From Chaunax sp. Z400 (lineage: Eukaryota > Chordata > Actinopteri > Lophiiformes > Chaunacidae): a stretch of DNA of 64,000 bases. The translations under genes and the position numbers were made by a program. Numbering within the stretch: position 1 is the first letter of the stretch; every line of letters begins with the position of its first letter. The notes below the pieces were generated by a model, which ran no database searches, was not told the origin of the DNA, and was given only the letters and a program-made list of their open reading frames with translations. Positions 37,034 to 50,282 of the stretch are shown piece by piece. The stretch is taken from positions 37,156,254 through 37,220,253 of the forward strand of contig CM075189.1 in assembly GCA_037577475.1 (NCBI GenBank), written 5' to 3'.

Positions 37034-37034
<1 letters not shown>

Positions 37035-37544
37035 GTATATACACTGTGTGGAAGCAGTGTTTACTTCTGCCAGTAGAGTCTGTTGGCATGTTATCTGTGT
37101 TTGTGTGTTGTGTTATCAGGCTGTTGGACTACGTAATGTGCGACTATCGCACTGAACGATGGTGGAGCCTCCTGACAGCCATACTGACCACAGCTCTGCG
37201 CTGTGCTTATCTGATGGCCAGTGTTAAAGACTACATCATATACTGCATGGAGCTGCTGGGCAGAGGTAAGCAAGGTTATTCTGAGCCATCCTTAGCAAAT
37301 CAGTGTTGTCCGTTTGGAAGGTTTTAATCAATGATCAAATGCAATGCAGTTTTTTGTTGATTATAATAACCTTCCAAATTTATATATTATAAATATTATA
37401 TATAGCCTCAGGGTTAAAATGAATTTATATTGTGTTGAATTAGAATTACATTGAAGCCCTTCTAACCTGACATTTCTGTGTTATTTTATTGCTAAGTATA
37501 ATTTGGAGTGTGAGGCAGTATAGCTGAAAATGTCTATATAAGAT

Positions 37545-37595
37545 AAGATAAGAAGATACTTTATTCATCCTGCAAGGGGAAATTCTCTTGTTACA
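37545..37595 (+). repeat. Short repeat tail at the period boundary
   Basis: AGATAAGATAAGAAGATACT followed by TTATTCATCC and GGGGAAATTC is the same tail type as at 16430. Window position 1 corresponds to 37574, in the middle of it, so the apparent boundary is set by the window edge. Confidence 0.55.
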
Positions 37596-39777
37596 GCAGC
37601 ATAGAACACAACATGAATACACAATGGTTAGAAAATAGCAGCAAAGAACAAACTATAGGCAGGTAAAGACATAACAGGTTAAAGTGACAGTTGCAATAAA
37701 TAGTTTACAAATCATACAACCATGACTTATCATGATATTTCTGCTAATGGCTTACAGTATTCTTCTGACAAATGAGACCAGCCATCAGCCATACCATTAG
37801 GAGTCATTTGTTAGTTAAACCAAACACATGACAACAATTCATCAAATAGTCTAAGTAATAAAAGACAAATGAATTTAGGTTCTTTTGAGGCTTTTTATTT
37901 GTTAGACAAACTTGCTCTCTGTGGAAGCTTTTGACCAAATGTTCCTTTGTGTCTCTCAGATGAAACTTCTGCTCACAGATTAAGAACTTATTTGTGATAA
38001 ATCTGCCTGAAAATGAACTTTTAAAACTGAATTATCCTAACATATAATATAAAACGTAAGACTTTCAACTTCAGTACAAAACATTGTGAAGTAAGAAACT
38101 CTTTCACATGTATCTGATCAAAGAGGTCATGATTCTGTCATCTTGTCTTCTAGCCTCAACTTTGAAAGAGGAACAAAAGTCAAGGATTGAGAAGAATCTC
38201 ATCAAAGTCCTGAAGAATCCAAAGAATTCAACAGCAAACATCTGAGATTCAGATTCAGATCTATCATAGCACTGATGCCAGAATGTTACTATGTGCAGTG
38301 AGGGTATGAATTAAATGCATGAAACAAAAGAAAATGTTCTTCAATGGAAAGTGTCATGATGGCGTCTTCTGTCTCATGCAGTTTGTAGCTGTGGTCACAT
38401 TTAAACCAGCAAATGTTGAGCTGGCCCACAGTTGAACTAGGTCACAGACCAGGAAGTATCTTTTAAATTCATACAGCCACTTTTGACTTGTCTGATGTTG
38501 TCAGAACGAGGTCCCTGATGCCGAGCCCGAGTGCGACTCTTCCTCTGTCAGTGCAGCCAGGTCGCTGTGGAGCGATCGCATGGCTTTGGCTGGATCTAAC
38601 TAGTTGAGCATAAAAGTGCAGGACTACATCCCATTCAGTCAGTAAACACACTCACCCAAACACAACCATCCAGGCTACTGTGCACTATGAAAGTACTTTT
38701 TTTACTCTACTTCATGTTTATGGTGTACAACTTGGATTAAAGCAAGGATAGAGAAAAGTTATTGGCTTTAAGATAAACTAGTGTGACGCCTGTTCAAAAT
38801 GAGCCTGTCTGGAAGGGGCTTACTTCTCCTCTGGTCTGGAGAGCTGCTCTGACTGTGTACGGTCAAAACGTTAAAATCCCAAATTAGTTGATTCCCCATC
38901 ATAACCAGTGCTGTTATGTTACGGCTCTATGCTATTGGCCAAGTTCCAGTCTCCCAGTTTCCATGTGGACCAGCCCATCCAACTGCAGGTTTTCCTCCGA
39001 GCCGACTGTCCTCATCCTGTGTCCTTCAACAAGCTCGCTGTCAGCCTCAGTAACCAGGTAACTATACTAAAGTCATGAAAGGCAGCAACAAGCAGTGACT
39101 GCTTGTAGAACGTTCACGACACAAACAACACAGTGTCAACAGAATAATATCAAATAAATAAAAAAGTTACTCTTCTTTTTGCATTTCTTGTGACAAACCA
39201 CAGACGGCCTCAGACTTCGACTGAAGCCCCTTTTCCACAGCGTAGTACCAGCTCGACTGGACTGGACTGGACTCGATTTCTGCCGGTTCTTTTCCATTGC
39301 CGATGGTTCCTCCTCAGGGTAGATTGGGGCCACGTGAAACTGCCGTGATGTAGTCTTTAATGTGACACACACCTCTCTGGTGATCCTACCATCAGCTGTT
39401 TAAGACACGAACGTCTGCACCTCCTTAATGTAGCAGCTGTAACAAATAAAAGTTACGGTCGCCAAAGTAGCTTCGCTGTTTGAGTGTGGCGGCCATTGAT
39501 TTGTGCTGTGCAGGAAACTCTGTGCATGCTGGGCATTGACCAATCAGTGGTCCGTAATGTTTCACGTCACCTTTTGGTATCTGCTCGGCTCAGATGGAAC
39601 CTCAACAGAGCAGGAGCCTCATTTATAAAACATACATCCTAAAACATTGTTTACTCACAGATCTCAGAATGTTCCTACGCAAGAAAATATTCAGATCTAT
39701 AAAACCGTGCGGAGGAAACCTGAACACAGTCTTCTCTTCATAAATACACACCTGTGGTCAACTGTGCAAGTATAGCC

Positions 39778-41055
39778 TTCTCCCAATATCATCCCACCAC
39801 TCCTCCCAGTATCGTCCCACCACTCCTCCCAGTTTCGTCCCACCACTCCTCCCAGTATCGTCCCACCACTCCTCCCAGTATCGTCCCACCACTCCTCCCA
39901 GTATCGTCCCACCACTGCTCCCAGTGTCGTCCCACCACTCATCCCAGTGTCCTCCCACCACTCCTCCCAGTGTCGTCCCACCACTCCTCCCAGTGTCGTC
40001 CCACCACTCCTCCCAATGTTGTCCCACCACTCCTCCCAGTGTCGTCCCACCACCACTCCCAGTGTTATCCCACCACCACTCCCAGTGTTATCCCACCACT
40101 CATCCCAGTGTCGTCCCACCACTCATCCCAGTGTCGTCCCACCACTCATCCCAGTGTCGTCCCACCACCACCCCTCCCAGTATCTTGCCACCACCCCTCC
40201 CAGTATCGTCCCACCACTCCTCTCAGTATCTTCCCACCACTCCTCCCAGTGTCGTCCCACCACTCCTCCCAGTGTCGTCCCACCACTCCTCCCAGTGTCG
40301 TCCCACCACTCCTCCCAGTGTCTTCCCACCACTCCTCCCAGTGTCGTCCCACCACTCCTCCCAGTGTCGTCCCACCACTCATCCCAGTGTCGTCCCACCA
40401 CCACCCCTCCCAGTATCTTGCCACCACCCCTCCCAGTATCGTCCCACCACTCCTCTCAGTATCTTCCCACCACTCCTCCCAGTGTCGTCCCACCACTCCT
40501 CCCAGTGTCGTCCCACCACTCCTCCCAGTATCTTCCCACCACTCCTCCCAGTGTCGTCCCACCACTCCTCCCAGTATCGTCCCACCACTCCTCCCAGTGT
40601 CCTCCCACCACTCCTCCCAGTGTCGTCCCACCACTCCTCCCAATGTCGTCCCACCACTCCTCCCAGTGTCGTCCCACCACCACTCCCAGTGTTATCCCAC
40701 CACTCATCCCAGTGTCGTCCCACCACTCATCCCAGTGTCGTCCCACCACCACCCCTCCCAGTATCTTCCCACCACCCCTCCCAGTGTCGTCCCACCACTC
40801 CTCTCAGTATCTTCCCACCACTCCTCCCAGTGTCATCCCACCACTCCTCCCAGTGTCGTCCCACCACTCCTCCCAGTATCTTCCCACCACTCCTCCCAGT
40901 GTCGTCCCACCACTCCTCCCAGTGTCGTCCCACCACTCCTCTCAGTATCGTCCCACCACTCCTCCCAGTGTCGTCCCACCGCTCCTCCCAGTGTCGTCCC
41001 ACCGCTCCTCCCAGTGTCGTCCCACCACTACTCCCAGTGTCGTCCCACAACCATC
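39778..41055. repeat. 23-bp GC-rich minisatellite, copy 2
   Basis: Same array as copy 1 but 46 bases longer, exactly two units. Internal variant units are also in a different order from about 39840 to 40340. This is the largest length difference between the two tandem copies. Confidence 0.95.
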
Positions 41056-41195
41056 CATAAACGGTCGTTGCTAAATGTCTCATGAATATACTGATGTTAT
41101 TAGAGAGCCTCCTTTGGACTATCAGTGACTGTCCAGCCAATCAGAGAGCTAGAATCAGTAGCTACGGTGTCACAGTTTGAGTGATCAACAAGGTT

Positions 41196-41309
41196 GGTTG
41201 TGTGTGTCTGTCTGTGTGTGTGTGTCTGTCTGTGTGTGTGTGTCTGTGTGTGTGTGTGTCTGTGTGTGTGTGTGTCTGTGTGTGTGTCTGTGTGTGTGTG
41301 TCTGTGTGT

Positions 41310-41366
<57 letters not shown>

Positions 41367-41464
41367 TGTCTGTATGTGTTTTTGTCTGTTTGTCTGTGTG
41401 TGTGTGTCTGTCTGTGTTTGTATGTGTGTGTGTGTGTCTGTGTGTGTGTGTGTGTGTCTGTGTT
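41196..41464. repeat. Compound GT/CTGT microsatellite, copy 2
   Basis: Counterpart of the copy 1 tract, 30 bases longer, with a longer uninterrupted GT run around 41318-41365. Confidence 0.95.
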
Positions 41465-44400
41465 GGCAAGAAGATGGAGGTGAGGTGTGTGTGGGAGGAA
41501 GGGGTGTGTGTGAGAGAGAGTTTGTTACCGACTGTGTTGCTGGGTATTCACATTTAGATGACGGGCATTGAGGTGATGCTGGGCAGCGGCAGTGGCCGCT
41601 GTGTATTTGTGAGCTGGAGAGGGGCAGGTGGAGACGCAGCCTCTACCCATGAAGCCTTACAGGCTAGCAGGTCATCACGTCGATGGGGTCGGTGCATGGA
41701 GGCACATCAAGAGCTGGAATGGGACATCCTGAACATGCAGCACAGCACCATGTAAGGCTCTTTTCAGACAACACAATCCCAGTATTGATGTAAAGGTTCC
41801 TCCACCAGATATTCTCTACGCCCCACCGACACACATGTTGAACCTGTTTGTTCCTCTTTGCTGTTCAGGATCATCTCCAGAGTCCCAAAGATTTCTGTTC
41901 AGCTGAGCCACCATCCCCCTGCTCTCAACAATGAGATGTACTGCATCAGCCTCACTGTCCAATCACAGGAGGAGGGCGTGGCAAAGGATGTCAAATTGAC
42001 AGCTGGTCTTAAATCAGGTACATTGATACTGCTATGACTGCAAATAGTTGTTATTGTATTTCTTTTATCAGTATTGAACAAATTAGTGTGTAGGTGGAAG
42101 GATTTTTTTTTTTTTGTCCTGTCTTCATCACCTTCAGAGTTATGTTGACACATTTTGATAGAGTTATGGCTTAAAATTGGACTCTTAAACATGTGAAAAT
42201 ATGAACTAATGCTCTTAATTTATTTTCTTTGTGTTGTTTGTGTTGATGTTTGTCTCGGTTGGGTTTCCAGGCCAGGATGCTAATCTAGGCCAGACGACGC
42301 ATGTGACGCTCGATGGCTCAAAGGTTTGTGACGATGCTGCTCCTGCCCTGCTGCCTGACGGAGCTCTAGGGGATCTGAAACCAGGCCAAAAGGTAGACAT
42401 ACGTTCATAAAGAGATGCTTCATATAGAGAAACACACTAAGGCTGATGGAACAGTTGTCACATATAATTTGAAAGAGTTAACACTGATTGAATTCTGAAA
42501 TTATTATCTACATGTTTTTTTTGTTTGTTTTTTTTACATTTTATTATCCCCTACCTGGCATGCGATGCAGGAGATATACTGTAGGCTAACTCATCAAACA
42601 TATACAAGAATGGTGCCTCTTGGGATTTTTAACATTTTATTTTTCTTGTTTTGGGAAAGAATATTCAGCCTTTTGAGTCTAGAGTGTTTGTCTGGAGTGC
42701 ACCTTTAAAACATTTTCATATATCCGGTTGTGTAAACACGCCAACCGTGTGCTACCTTAATGCTGCGATAACAGAGGAGTGACTACAAAGCTACCAAGAA
42801 GCTTACAACACATGGGACGATGCAAACATAACACTCACTGAGTTTTCCTTTGTGTCAGCTGTTGGCAGGATGTGATGCCCCCCCAGTCTTTTCTGTGTTC
42901 GTTATGAAGTGAAATGAAATAATGACAACATTACAGCAGCACTATTTACACAGCGAATGTGCAGAAGAGCCACAACAGAGACCCTTCTCTACACCACCTT
43001 AGTTTATTTAAAGTGAATGAACCAACAGCTGCATACCTAGTATGTGACTTTAAATAGCATGCTGGTGTTCCACATGCAAAAGAGGTGACGTGTAACACAA
43101 CAGCATCAGTTTCTGCTGATTTATTTTCTTTTTTTGTGTTAGCTGCTAACTGCTACTAGTTGCTTTTTAAATGTCCTGGTTGAGGGTCACACACATAACA
43201 CGTCATCAGAACATCAAGCTGCCCTCCTGTCGCGACACCTCGCCTCCTCAACTCCTTTTGTACACAAGTCGTTTCACACAGCAGTGACCCCCCATTTCAC
43301 CTTTGAACTTTAATACAGAATGCTGAGGCACTTAAATTAAAGACACCACTGCCCCGCCTTGAAGAGGCTGTTTAAGAGGGGCTAATGCTGGAGAGATGCC
43401 TCCCTCCTTCTCACATGGCTTACCAGTGCCTCAGCTGAATTATTACATAGCAACGAAGCTGTCACCTGTTGGAAATGTCTAATGCTTAGTGATAATGTTG
43501 GAATGCATGAATCTGTGTATACAGTGTATAGTTACATAGTAAATATAATTAATAGGATAAAGTTCCTGAAATACTAATAATAAGATAGAGGAAGACTGAC
43601 GGGGAAAATACACAAACACACAAACACAAACAGACCACCTGTTTGTCTGTAGTTGCAGAGATGCGTATATGTGAAGTGTGTGTCAACTGGACCGAGGGTC
43701 TTCCTGTTCCACGTGGCCTACAGCACGGACACCACAGTGGAAGGACGACAGATAGTCTGTAAATGTCATAAGGTAAAGACACAGCTGAGCTCTGCTGCAG
43801 TGCACCTTAAAATCATAGATGCTCACATGCTGGTTTACTCCTCTCTCATTCTGTTGTCTTCCAGGACGAGACGGTTACCATAGAGACGGTGGTCCCGTTT
43901 GAGGTGTCTGCAAAGTTTGTATCCAACAAGGTGTGTGGCTGATAATTAATAAGGAGGTGCACCAGTGGTCCTTCAGGGTTTTAGGTCTTAGCTTTGGATA
44001 CGTTTTTCTATTCCAGTGCAGGTTGTCGCCGGAGAAACTGGCTCTAACAGCAGTGATTATGTGTTCCTTGTCTTAACATTGCACACTGTGAAACAGAACT
44101 ATGATGTACATGTTGCTAGTACTCCTTACAGGGTTTGTACAACGTCTTGAAAGTTTCAACCAGTATATCCCCAAAACTTGGAATATGAATGAATCTGAAT
44201 GTAGTTTGGGTTTTCATCTACTGTCACTATAAATTTCATCCAAGAATTCTGTAATATTTGAAATGAAACAGTCTCTTCATTTATTTATTGTGCCTTGGCA
44301 TCAGAATTATGACAAACACACTAAGTTGGGGTTCAGTGTCTTGCTCTGCGTCCTGAGCTGATGCTCATCATTGACCGCTATCCCCAACCTTAACTCTGAA

Positions 44401-45913
44401 CCTGGGACCAGGGATGCATTTCACTGCCCTCTGTGTTGTAATGACATGTGTGTCCATGGCAACAAGTAAACAGTAGATGGCAGTATTAGTTTCGTAATAT
44501 GCTAATTGGTAAAGCTCATTATCAATAACACAACCTCTGTTTTATTAGAAGGAAGCTTAAGTAGAATTTATGGACATCAGTTTTCTATATCAGTCAGACA
44601 GTCCTGTAGAGAAGTCAGAGGGCTTAACGGGGAGGGACAACTGTATGTCATCTAGGTATCAGTGAGAGGAAATACCATGTCTACAGATGACATCACCCAA
44701 GGGGAGCATATTTAGTGACAACAGCATTGGTGCAGGCACCGACCTCACCATACTGAATGTGGGTTTTAGAGGTCTTAGCATCATCTGTGCTTCTGTGTGT
44801 GTTCAGTTTGAGCCAATGGACCGGGTAGCGGTGGACATCCCCTTCCTGTTGATGACAGATGTCCTCTCAACGTCTCCCTGGCCTCTTCAGCTAGCCTCCT
44901 CTTCTCTGCAGCTGCTCACTGTGAGCAGCAACACACCACAGCTTCAGTCGCAGCTGCAGGAAGGTACCTGTCTAGATTTACCGTTTTAACATTTGTATCT
45001 ACAACCAAAAAGGTCTAAATCCCACGACCATAACCTGTTATGTGTTTGTGTGTGCGGCCAGTGGTTCTGCAGACAGGTGAGTGTGCCAGTGAGTGTTTCT
45101 GTCTCCGGTGTCCACCACTGGTCAACAACAATAGTACTGTAGCTACAGGACAGTACCTGATATCATGGAGGAGGTACGTACTCTCACTAACAGGGTGTGG
45201 CTGGCGGGTCAGTGGGTTTGAACATGCTGTTAAGCCTCTGTTTGAACTCTGCTGCACAGAAAGTCGTCCAGTGAAGACGGTCCTCTCATCCAAACTACAG
45301 TCACTCTACCTCACATCATCCTGGAGTCTGTCCCGCTTTACATCCATGCTGGTCAGTGAATGCACAAGAGTCACATTATTGTACACTATGCTTGGTGATA
45401 ATGCTCTGATCCTGCAGCAGTGACTATTATTTTCATACTATCACCTAATGAAGTCAGTTTTATAGAATATGGGCCTTTATTTCTAAACGTCTTTACTTGA
45501 TTGCAGATCTACCATCATTCGGGCGAGTCAGAGAGTCTGTTTCTGTTCGTTACCACATAGAGAACAGAACGGCTCTGGTGCAGGAGGTGGAGATGGCTGT
45601 TGAACCCTCCGATGCCTTCATGTTCTCTGGACTCAAACAGGTACAACTGTGCTCTCTTAATAAATGTGTAGTTTCTTAACTGAACCAAAGAGAAATGAGA
45701 CTCAGGAAGATGTGCTGAGAACCCCTGTTCAGACACTGAAGGACGAGGAAGCAGTGAGTGGTGCTTTTAGGTGTAATGACATGATTGAGAAACTGAACTG
45801 ACTTGTTGGAGGTCTGCGCTCCCTGAGTGACGTCTAGTTACAGATGTGGTTCATGCTTTAAGGCAGAATGAGGAGAAATGTTTCTACAGCTAACTGTTTC
45901 TGACACCAAATGA

Positions 45914-45915
<2 letters not shown>

Positions 45916-45951
<36 letters not shown>

Positions 45952-45971
45952 AGTGTCAGTGTGTGTGTGTG
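45916..45971. repeat. (GT)n microsatellite, copy 2
   Basis: Shorter allele of the 8263 tract. It accounts for most of the 18-base change of offset between the copies here. Confidence 0.95.
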
Positions 45972-46727
45972 ACTAACCATTACACATATTCACTGCTGTT
46001 GCTCTCATGGTTAATAAATGTGATTACGTCCTGCTTTACAACAGGGTTTATAATGTCTTTATGAGCCAGGTCACATCAGGCACCGGATTCCAAATGCTCA
46101 CAACAAATGTCACTGAGACTAAGAGTATATGTATTCTTGATTTAGTGTGCACCTAATTGGATAAACAAAAGCATTATGTCAGTAATGGATTCAGTCCTTC
46201 AGAATATCCTTGACTCATACTTTTAATTAGGTTCCTCTCTGCTGGAGAAAAGTCAAGGTGCACATCATTAGAATTCAGTTTAAACTTGAAAATGACTGCA
46301 GTCTTGGCACTTTAGAAAGGACACAGAGGAGGTGTGTTTAAGGCACCACGAGGGTCACTCAGCGATGTGATGAGGAGGTTAAGCCGAAGAGGTGTTAGAC
46401 TTTAGCGCTGACGTGACTCTTCCATCACAAGAGGATTTTTCCAGAGGTCGTTTCAGTTAAAGCTCAGATATTCCCAGCAGTGTGACGATGGCTGGATCAC
46501 TGTGATGTTTGTTGTTTCAGTGAGATAACCTTAGCATTACTGTGTGTTGTGGTCCATACCCATGTCTGCCTACATTGAACCCTGTGTACTTCACCATTAC
46601 TATGTCTTAAAAATGGGAAATAAAGGTTTTATATCAACATTTCTACTCTGTAGAATATGATGTTCTCCAGTCAGCAGCTCAGGGTAAGTCTAATGCTATC
46701 AATGTGCTTTAAGGTAGAGTTTTCATC

Positions 46728-46755
46728 TTCATCATCATCATCATCATCATCATCT
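46728..46755. repeat. (TCA)n microsatellite, copy 2
   Basis: Counterpart of the 9091 tract with the same length. Confidence 0.85.
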
Positions 46756-46756
46756 C

Positions 46757-47582
46757 TCAGGACCTCAAGTAGGAGCTGAACATCAGCTCCCGAAAAAAAC
46801 AAAGCACAACAGAGGATGTTCAACCAGTGATGGTGCACTTCTACACCTCCATCACTGAGTCCGTCCTCACCTCCTCCATCACCATCTGGTACGCTGCTGC
46901 CACTGCCAGAGACAAAGGCAGGCTGCAACGTATCATCAGCTGAGAAGGTGATTGGCTGCAACCTGCCATCCCTTCAGGACCTCTACATCTCCGGGACCCT
47001 GAAGATCGTAGCCGGCCCCTCCCACACAGGACAAAAACTTTTTGAGACTCTGGCAGGAGGCTGCGGTCCATCAGGACCAAAACCTCACACCACAAAAACA
47101 TCTTCTTCCTGTCTGCTACTGGCCTCATCAACAAGGCACAGTCACCCGCCCCCCTGCACAGCTGCACAGCGAACTCTGACTCTGACTCTTGTTCTACCCC
47201 CCATACCCACTACACATTCATTAATAGTCCCAGGACTCATGCATTACATGGACCATCCTCCCCCACTCACTATATATGGCTGTGCCTCAACTGCAAACTG
47301 TGCATATGACAGACATTTTTGTTTTTGCACATGCTCCTTGCACATCCTCATGCATTTGCACATTATTTTATTTTTTATTTTCACTGCTCTGTATATTGCA
47401 GATGTTTCCTATATATTACATTTTATGTTTCTTGCGTATTGAAGACATTTTCCACCTCAATTTCTTTTTATATCTGCACTTAGATTTATGTTAAGGTTTG
47501 TGTTAGCATCAGAACACCAAGTCAAATACCTTGTATGTGCACACAAACACACACACAAACTTTTCTGACTCTGATTCTGAAT
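46757..47582 (+). mobile_element. 5'-truncated LINE 3' end, copy 2
   Basis: Counterpart of the 9120 element; I see no difference. Confidence 0.7.
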
Positions 47583-50101
47583 ATTTTGACCATTAATAAT
47601 CTGAACTGCCCAATAGAGTATCTGAAAACACATAAAATGACAAATAATAAATACATGCATTAGTACAATACATAACAGAATCAATAATACGTCAATATAG
47701 AGTGTGATTGTTTAGTATGCATATGCTAACAGTGGTATACAAAGTGTTACCTGATTCTCTGGCAGCTCTTGTTTCTGCTACCTTGGTGAAGTGACCTAAT
47801 GTGACTAGGAGGAGCTCTGCTCATTACTGGGGAAGGATGCAGAGAGCTGAGGCACTCCTTTAGCCCCAGCAGTGGCCTTGATATGGTCATAACAAGCATG
47901 GACCCCTGTTGAATAAGAATAGGTCTTTAGTGGAGGCCTCCTCAGTAACCAGAATCTGTTTACCATTCTCTGTAAGGCCTCCACATTGGGAATATTTTTC
48001 CTCCCGGGAAGGATCCAAACAGGGCATTTGACACTAATGGGTATATCAGTTATCATCATATATCATTATATTCAACACTACAGTGTATTACGTGTATAAT
48101 ACATTTTCATCTATTGCGATAACCTCAGTTTTACGTATTTGATGAGGCCAAGGGAAAACTTGGCTGTCAGATTTTTTAAGGCTCCACAAACAGCACACAC
48201 AACTTTCCATTTCTATTCACTTTCATTAGCTATGCAGATGAATGAGTCTCAGCACATACATTATATATTTAAAGTACTGCTTTTCTTTTACTCCAGAGTA
48301 AAAGTGGAGTCATTAAAACAAAGTGTGTCTGTCTTCAGTTCTTCCTAACCAGCAGCAGTGTTTCATTACAGCTCAGTTCATGAGATAATAAAGTGGTGAG
48401 GTTCAGGATCTCACCTAAAGAAGAGTTGTTCTTCTAACTGTAGGTGTGTCCCATTCTGCTACAACTATGCAGTCTGTCCTTGGCCTGGATTAGCAACTAA
48501 AAGAGACTAAATAAAGAAATAAGAAATAAAGAAATAAACAGAATAACTTTACTCAGCATACCAACTGTTTTGGAAAAGGTTGTAAGATTAGAGAGATCAT
48601 CTCTGAAGTTTCTCCACATGTTTGTGATGCAACCCAATTTTAACATTTTGAATATATTATTAAGGAATGCATTTAGAACAGAGTCTTAAGGCGCTACACA
48701 GAGGGTGAAAGGCAGTCTGTCCTGTTCAGACCTTGGTGATGTCTAAAATGCATGACCCACAGTAGCAAAATACAAACCATTTCTTTTTTTATGACTTAAT
48801 TTGTATTACTTTTCATATTTAGTACATTAACTAACTATTAACTACTATTAACTATTTCTAATAAGTCATCTGCAGAGGATACGCCTGTACATCCTTGCTC
48901 ATAGCTCCTTCTCTCAGGCCTTCTCACTCCTCTGGATGCATTTTAAGAAGTGAAACATCCTTCAAGATAGAACACAGATCAATTTCTGGTTCACATGCAG
49001 GAAGATGGAGGAGAGAGGAGATGAAACAGGACAAAATATAGAGAAATGAGAGGAGGCCTGAAAGCAGAATCAAAATGAAACCACTACTGTATACATTTCA
49101 TTTTTTTAATGATGTCGCCATGTTTTCCCGCTGCCTAGTATGCACCAAAGTACTTCCTGAGAACACATGGCACAATAAACCAATCAATGAATGAACAAAT
49201 AACCTGTTAAATTAAATTGTTGTGAGCAAACTCCACCCAGATGAAGACTGGGAAATGTGGTTACAAAAAGGAAGTAAGTGACCATTGAGGAAAGGCTTTG
49301 TTGTGATATCACATGTATTGAACTGATGGCCCAGATAAGAACAAACAGCACCATGTGGTTTGGATCTTATTCTTTGGAATGTAGTTCTTCAGTTTTAGTG
49401 TGAGGCAGGTTATGATGTTTAAATGAGAGGGAGCTGGTTGGATGTTTAAATTCGTTGCTACCACAAAAACATAACTGTGTCCAATATTATTACCTGTATT
49501 ACATAGATGTCTAGTTTGCCTACCTCTTGTTGACCAATCAGAAGCAAACACATCATCAGTTTTAAATACAGACGACCTGTTCATTGGGCAACATAGAAGA
49601 AAGAGGTAAATGTCCCTTTACTGACTGTTTATGAGTTCAACTACTGTAAATCTAATGCAAAACCTCTGTTTTTAATTTAATGATCACATTAATTTGCCTG
49701 GCTTCCACAAAGCATTGTCATATTTTGAAAGTTCAGGTAATATTGAGCAGTTTGTTGCACAGCCAGCAGTAATACAGTCCACAATTAGCACACAAACATC
49801 TAGGAAGCACTTGGCTTTGTCCTAAAACCTGAACATTAGAGAATAGTTCCCTAGCTATGTCAAAAGAAAATCCTGTAAGAATTATTTCTCACTGTTGAAT
49901 CAGAAATCTTCATCAGCATTCAGGCCTCTGAAAGAAGAAATGGGTGAGCTTGTGTTCACAGCCTCACATTTCATTGTGTCATCGTGAGATCATCAATCGT
50001 TGTATCATTGTAACCAGGAGACAGCACACACTATGATGATCTGCCTCATGTTGTTCACCAACACCAGCTGATTGACTGACCCTGTAAACCTGCTCCTAGC
50101 A

Positions 50102-50282
50102 TTAGGAATCATGTGTTTATCATGATTTTTCTTTATGGCTGATCTGGATCTATTCTTCTGTCATCTAGATTTATTGCTTACCTTCTCATATACATGGAAT
50201 CCATTTAATGACCAAATCTCTATTGTCTCAGCTAAGTATTGGTGGCGGTGCCATGTCTCTACCCCCCATATTTGCCCCCCAG
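50102..50282 (+). repeat. Dispersed repeat, member A (copy 2)
   Basis: Counterpart of 12465-12645 in the second tandem unit. Confidence 0.5.

Larger units (their letters stand above)
1..37573. repeat. Tandem unit, copy 1 (period about 37.6 kb)
   Basis: Copy 1 of a direct tandem duplication. Position 1 matches 37574, and the two run collinear to the window end. The offset is 37573 at the start, 37619 after the 23-bp minisatellite, 37649 after the first GT tract, 37657 after an 8-base insertion near 5297, 37655 then 37637 after two more changes (the second mainly a GT tract), and 37641 from 20.0 kb onward. It holds the 3' part of a trappc11 fragment, all of piwil1, a spdl1-like fragment, a Tc1-like element, and the first three exons of the next trappc11 fragment. 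The true unit border is unknown: the repeat is periodic and copy 1 is cut by the window edge. Confidence 0.95.
36164..45640 (+). pseudogene. trappc11: trappc11 fragment, copy 2, spanning the repeat junction
   Basis: This is the most complete trappc11 fragment in the window. Three exons lie before the period boundary: 36164-36242 ([15 protein letters not shown]), 36343-36397 and 37120-37265 (LLDYVMCDYR). They encode part of the foie gras domain and join in phase to the exon at 38154. Next come 38505-38641 with TAG at 38601-38603, an exon ending at 39057, then 41558-41751, 41869-42017, 42271-42392, 43659-43772, 43865-43930, 44807-44963, 45062-45173, 45260-45351 and 45507-45640. No earlier trappc11 exon is seen between 33.8 and 36.1 kb, where the spdl1-like fragment and Tc1 relic lie instead. 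The first several hundred codons are therefore absent, as are the last exons. The lesions match copy 1. It has no start codon, so a functional TRAPPC11 product is unlikely. Confidence 0.85.
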
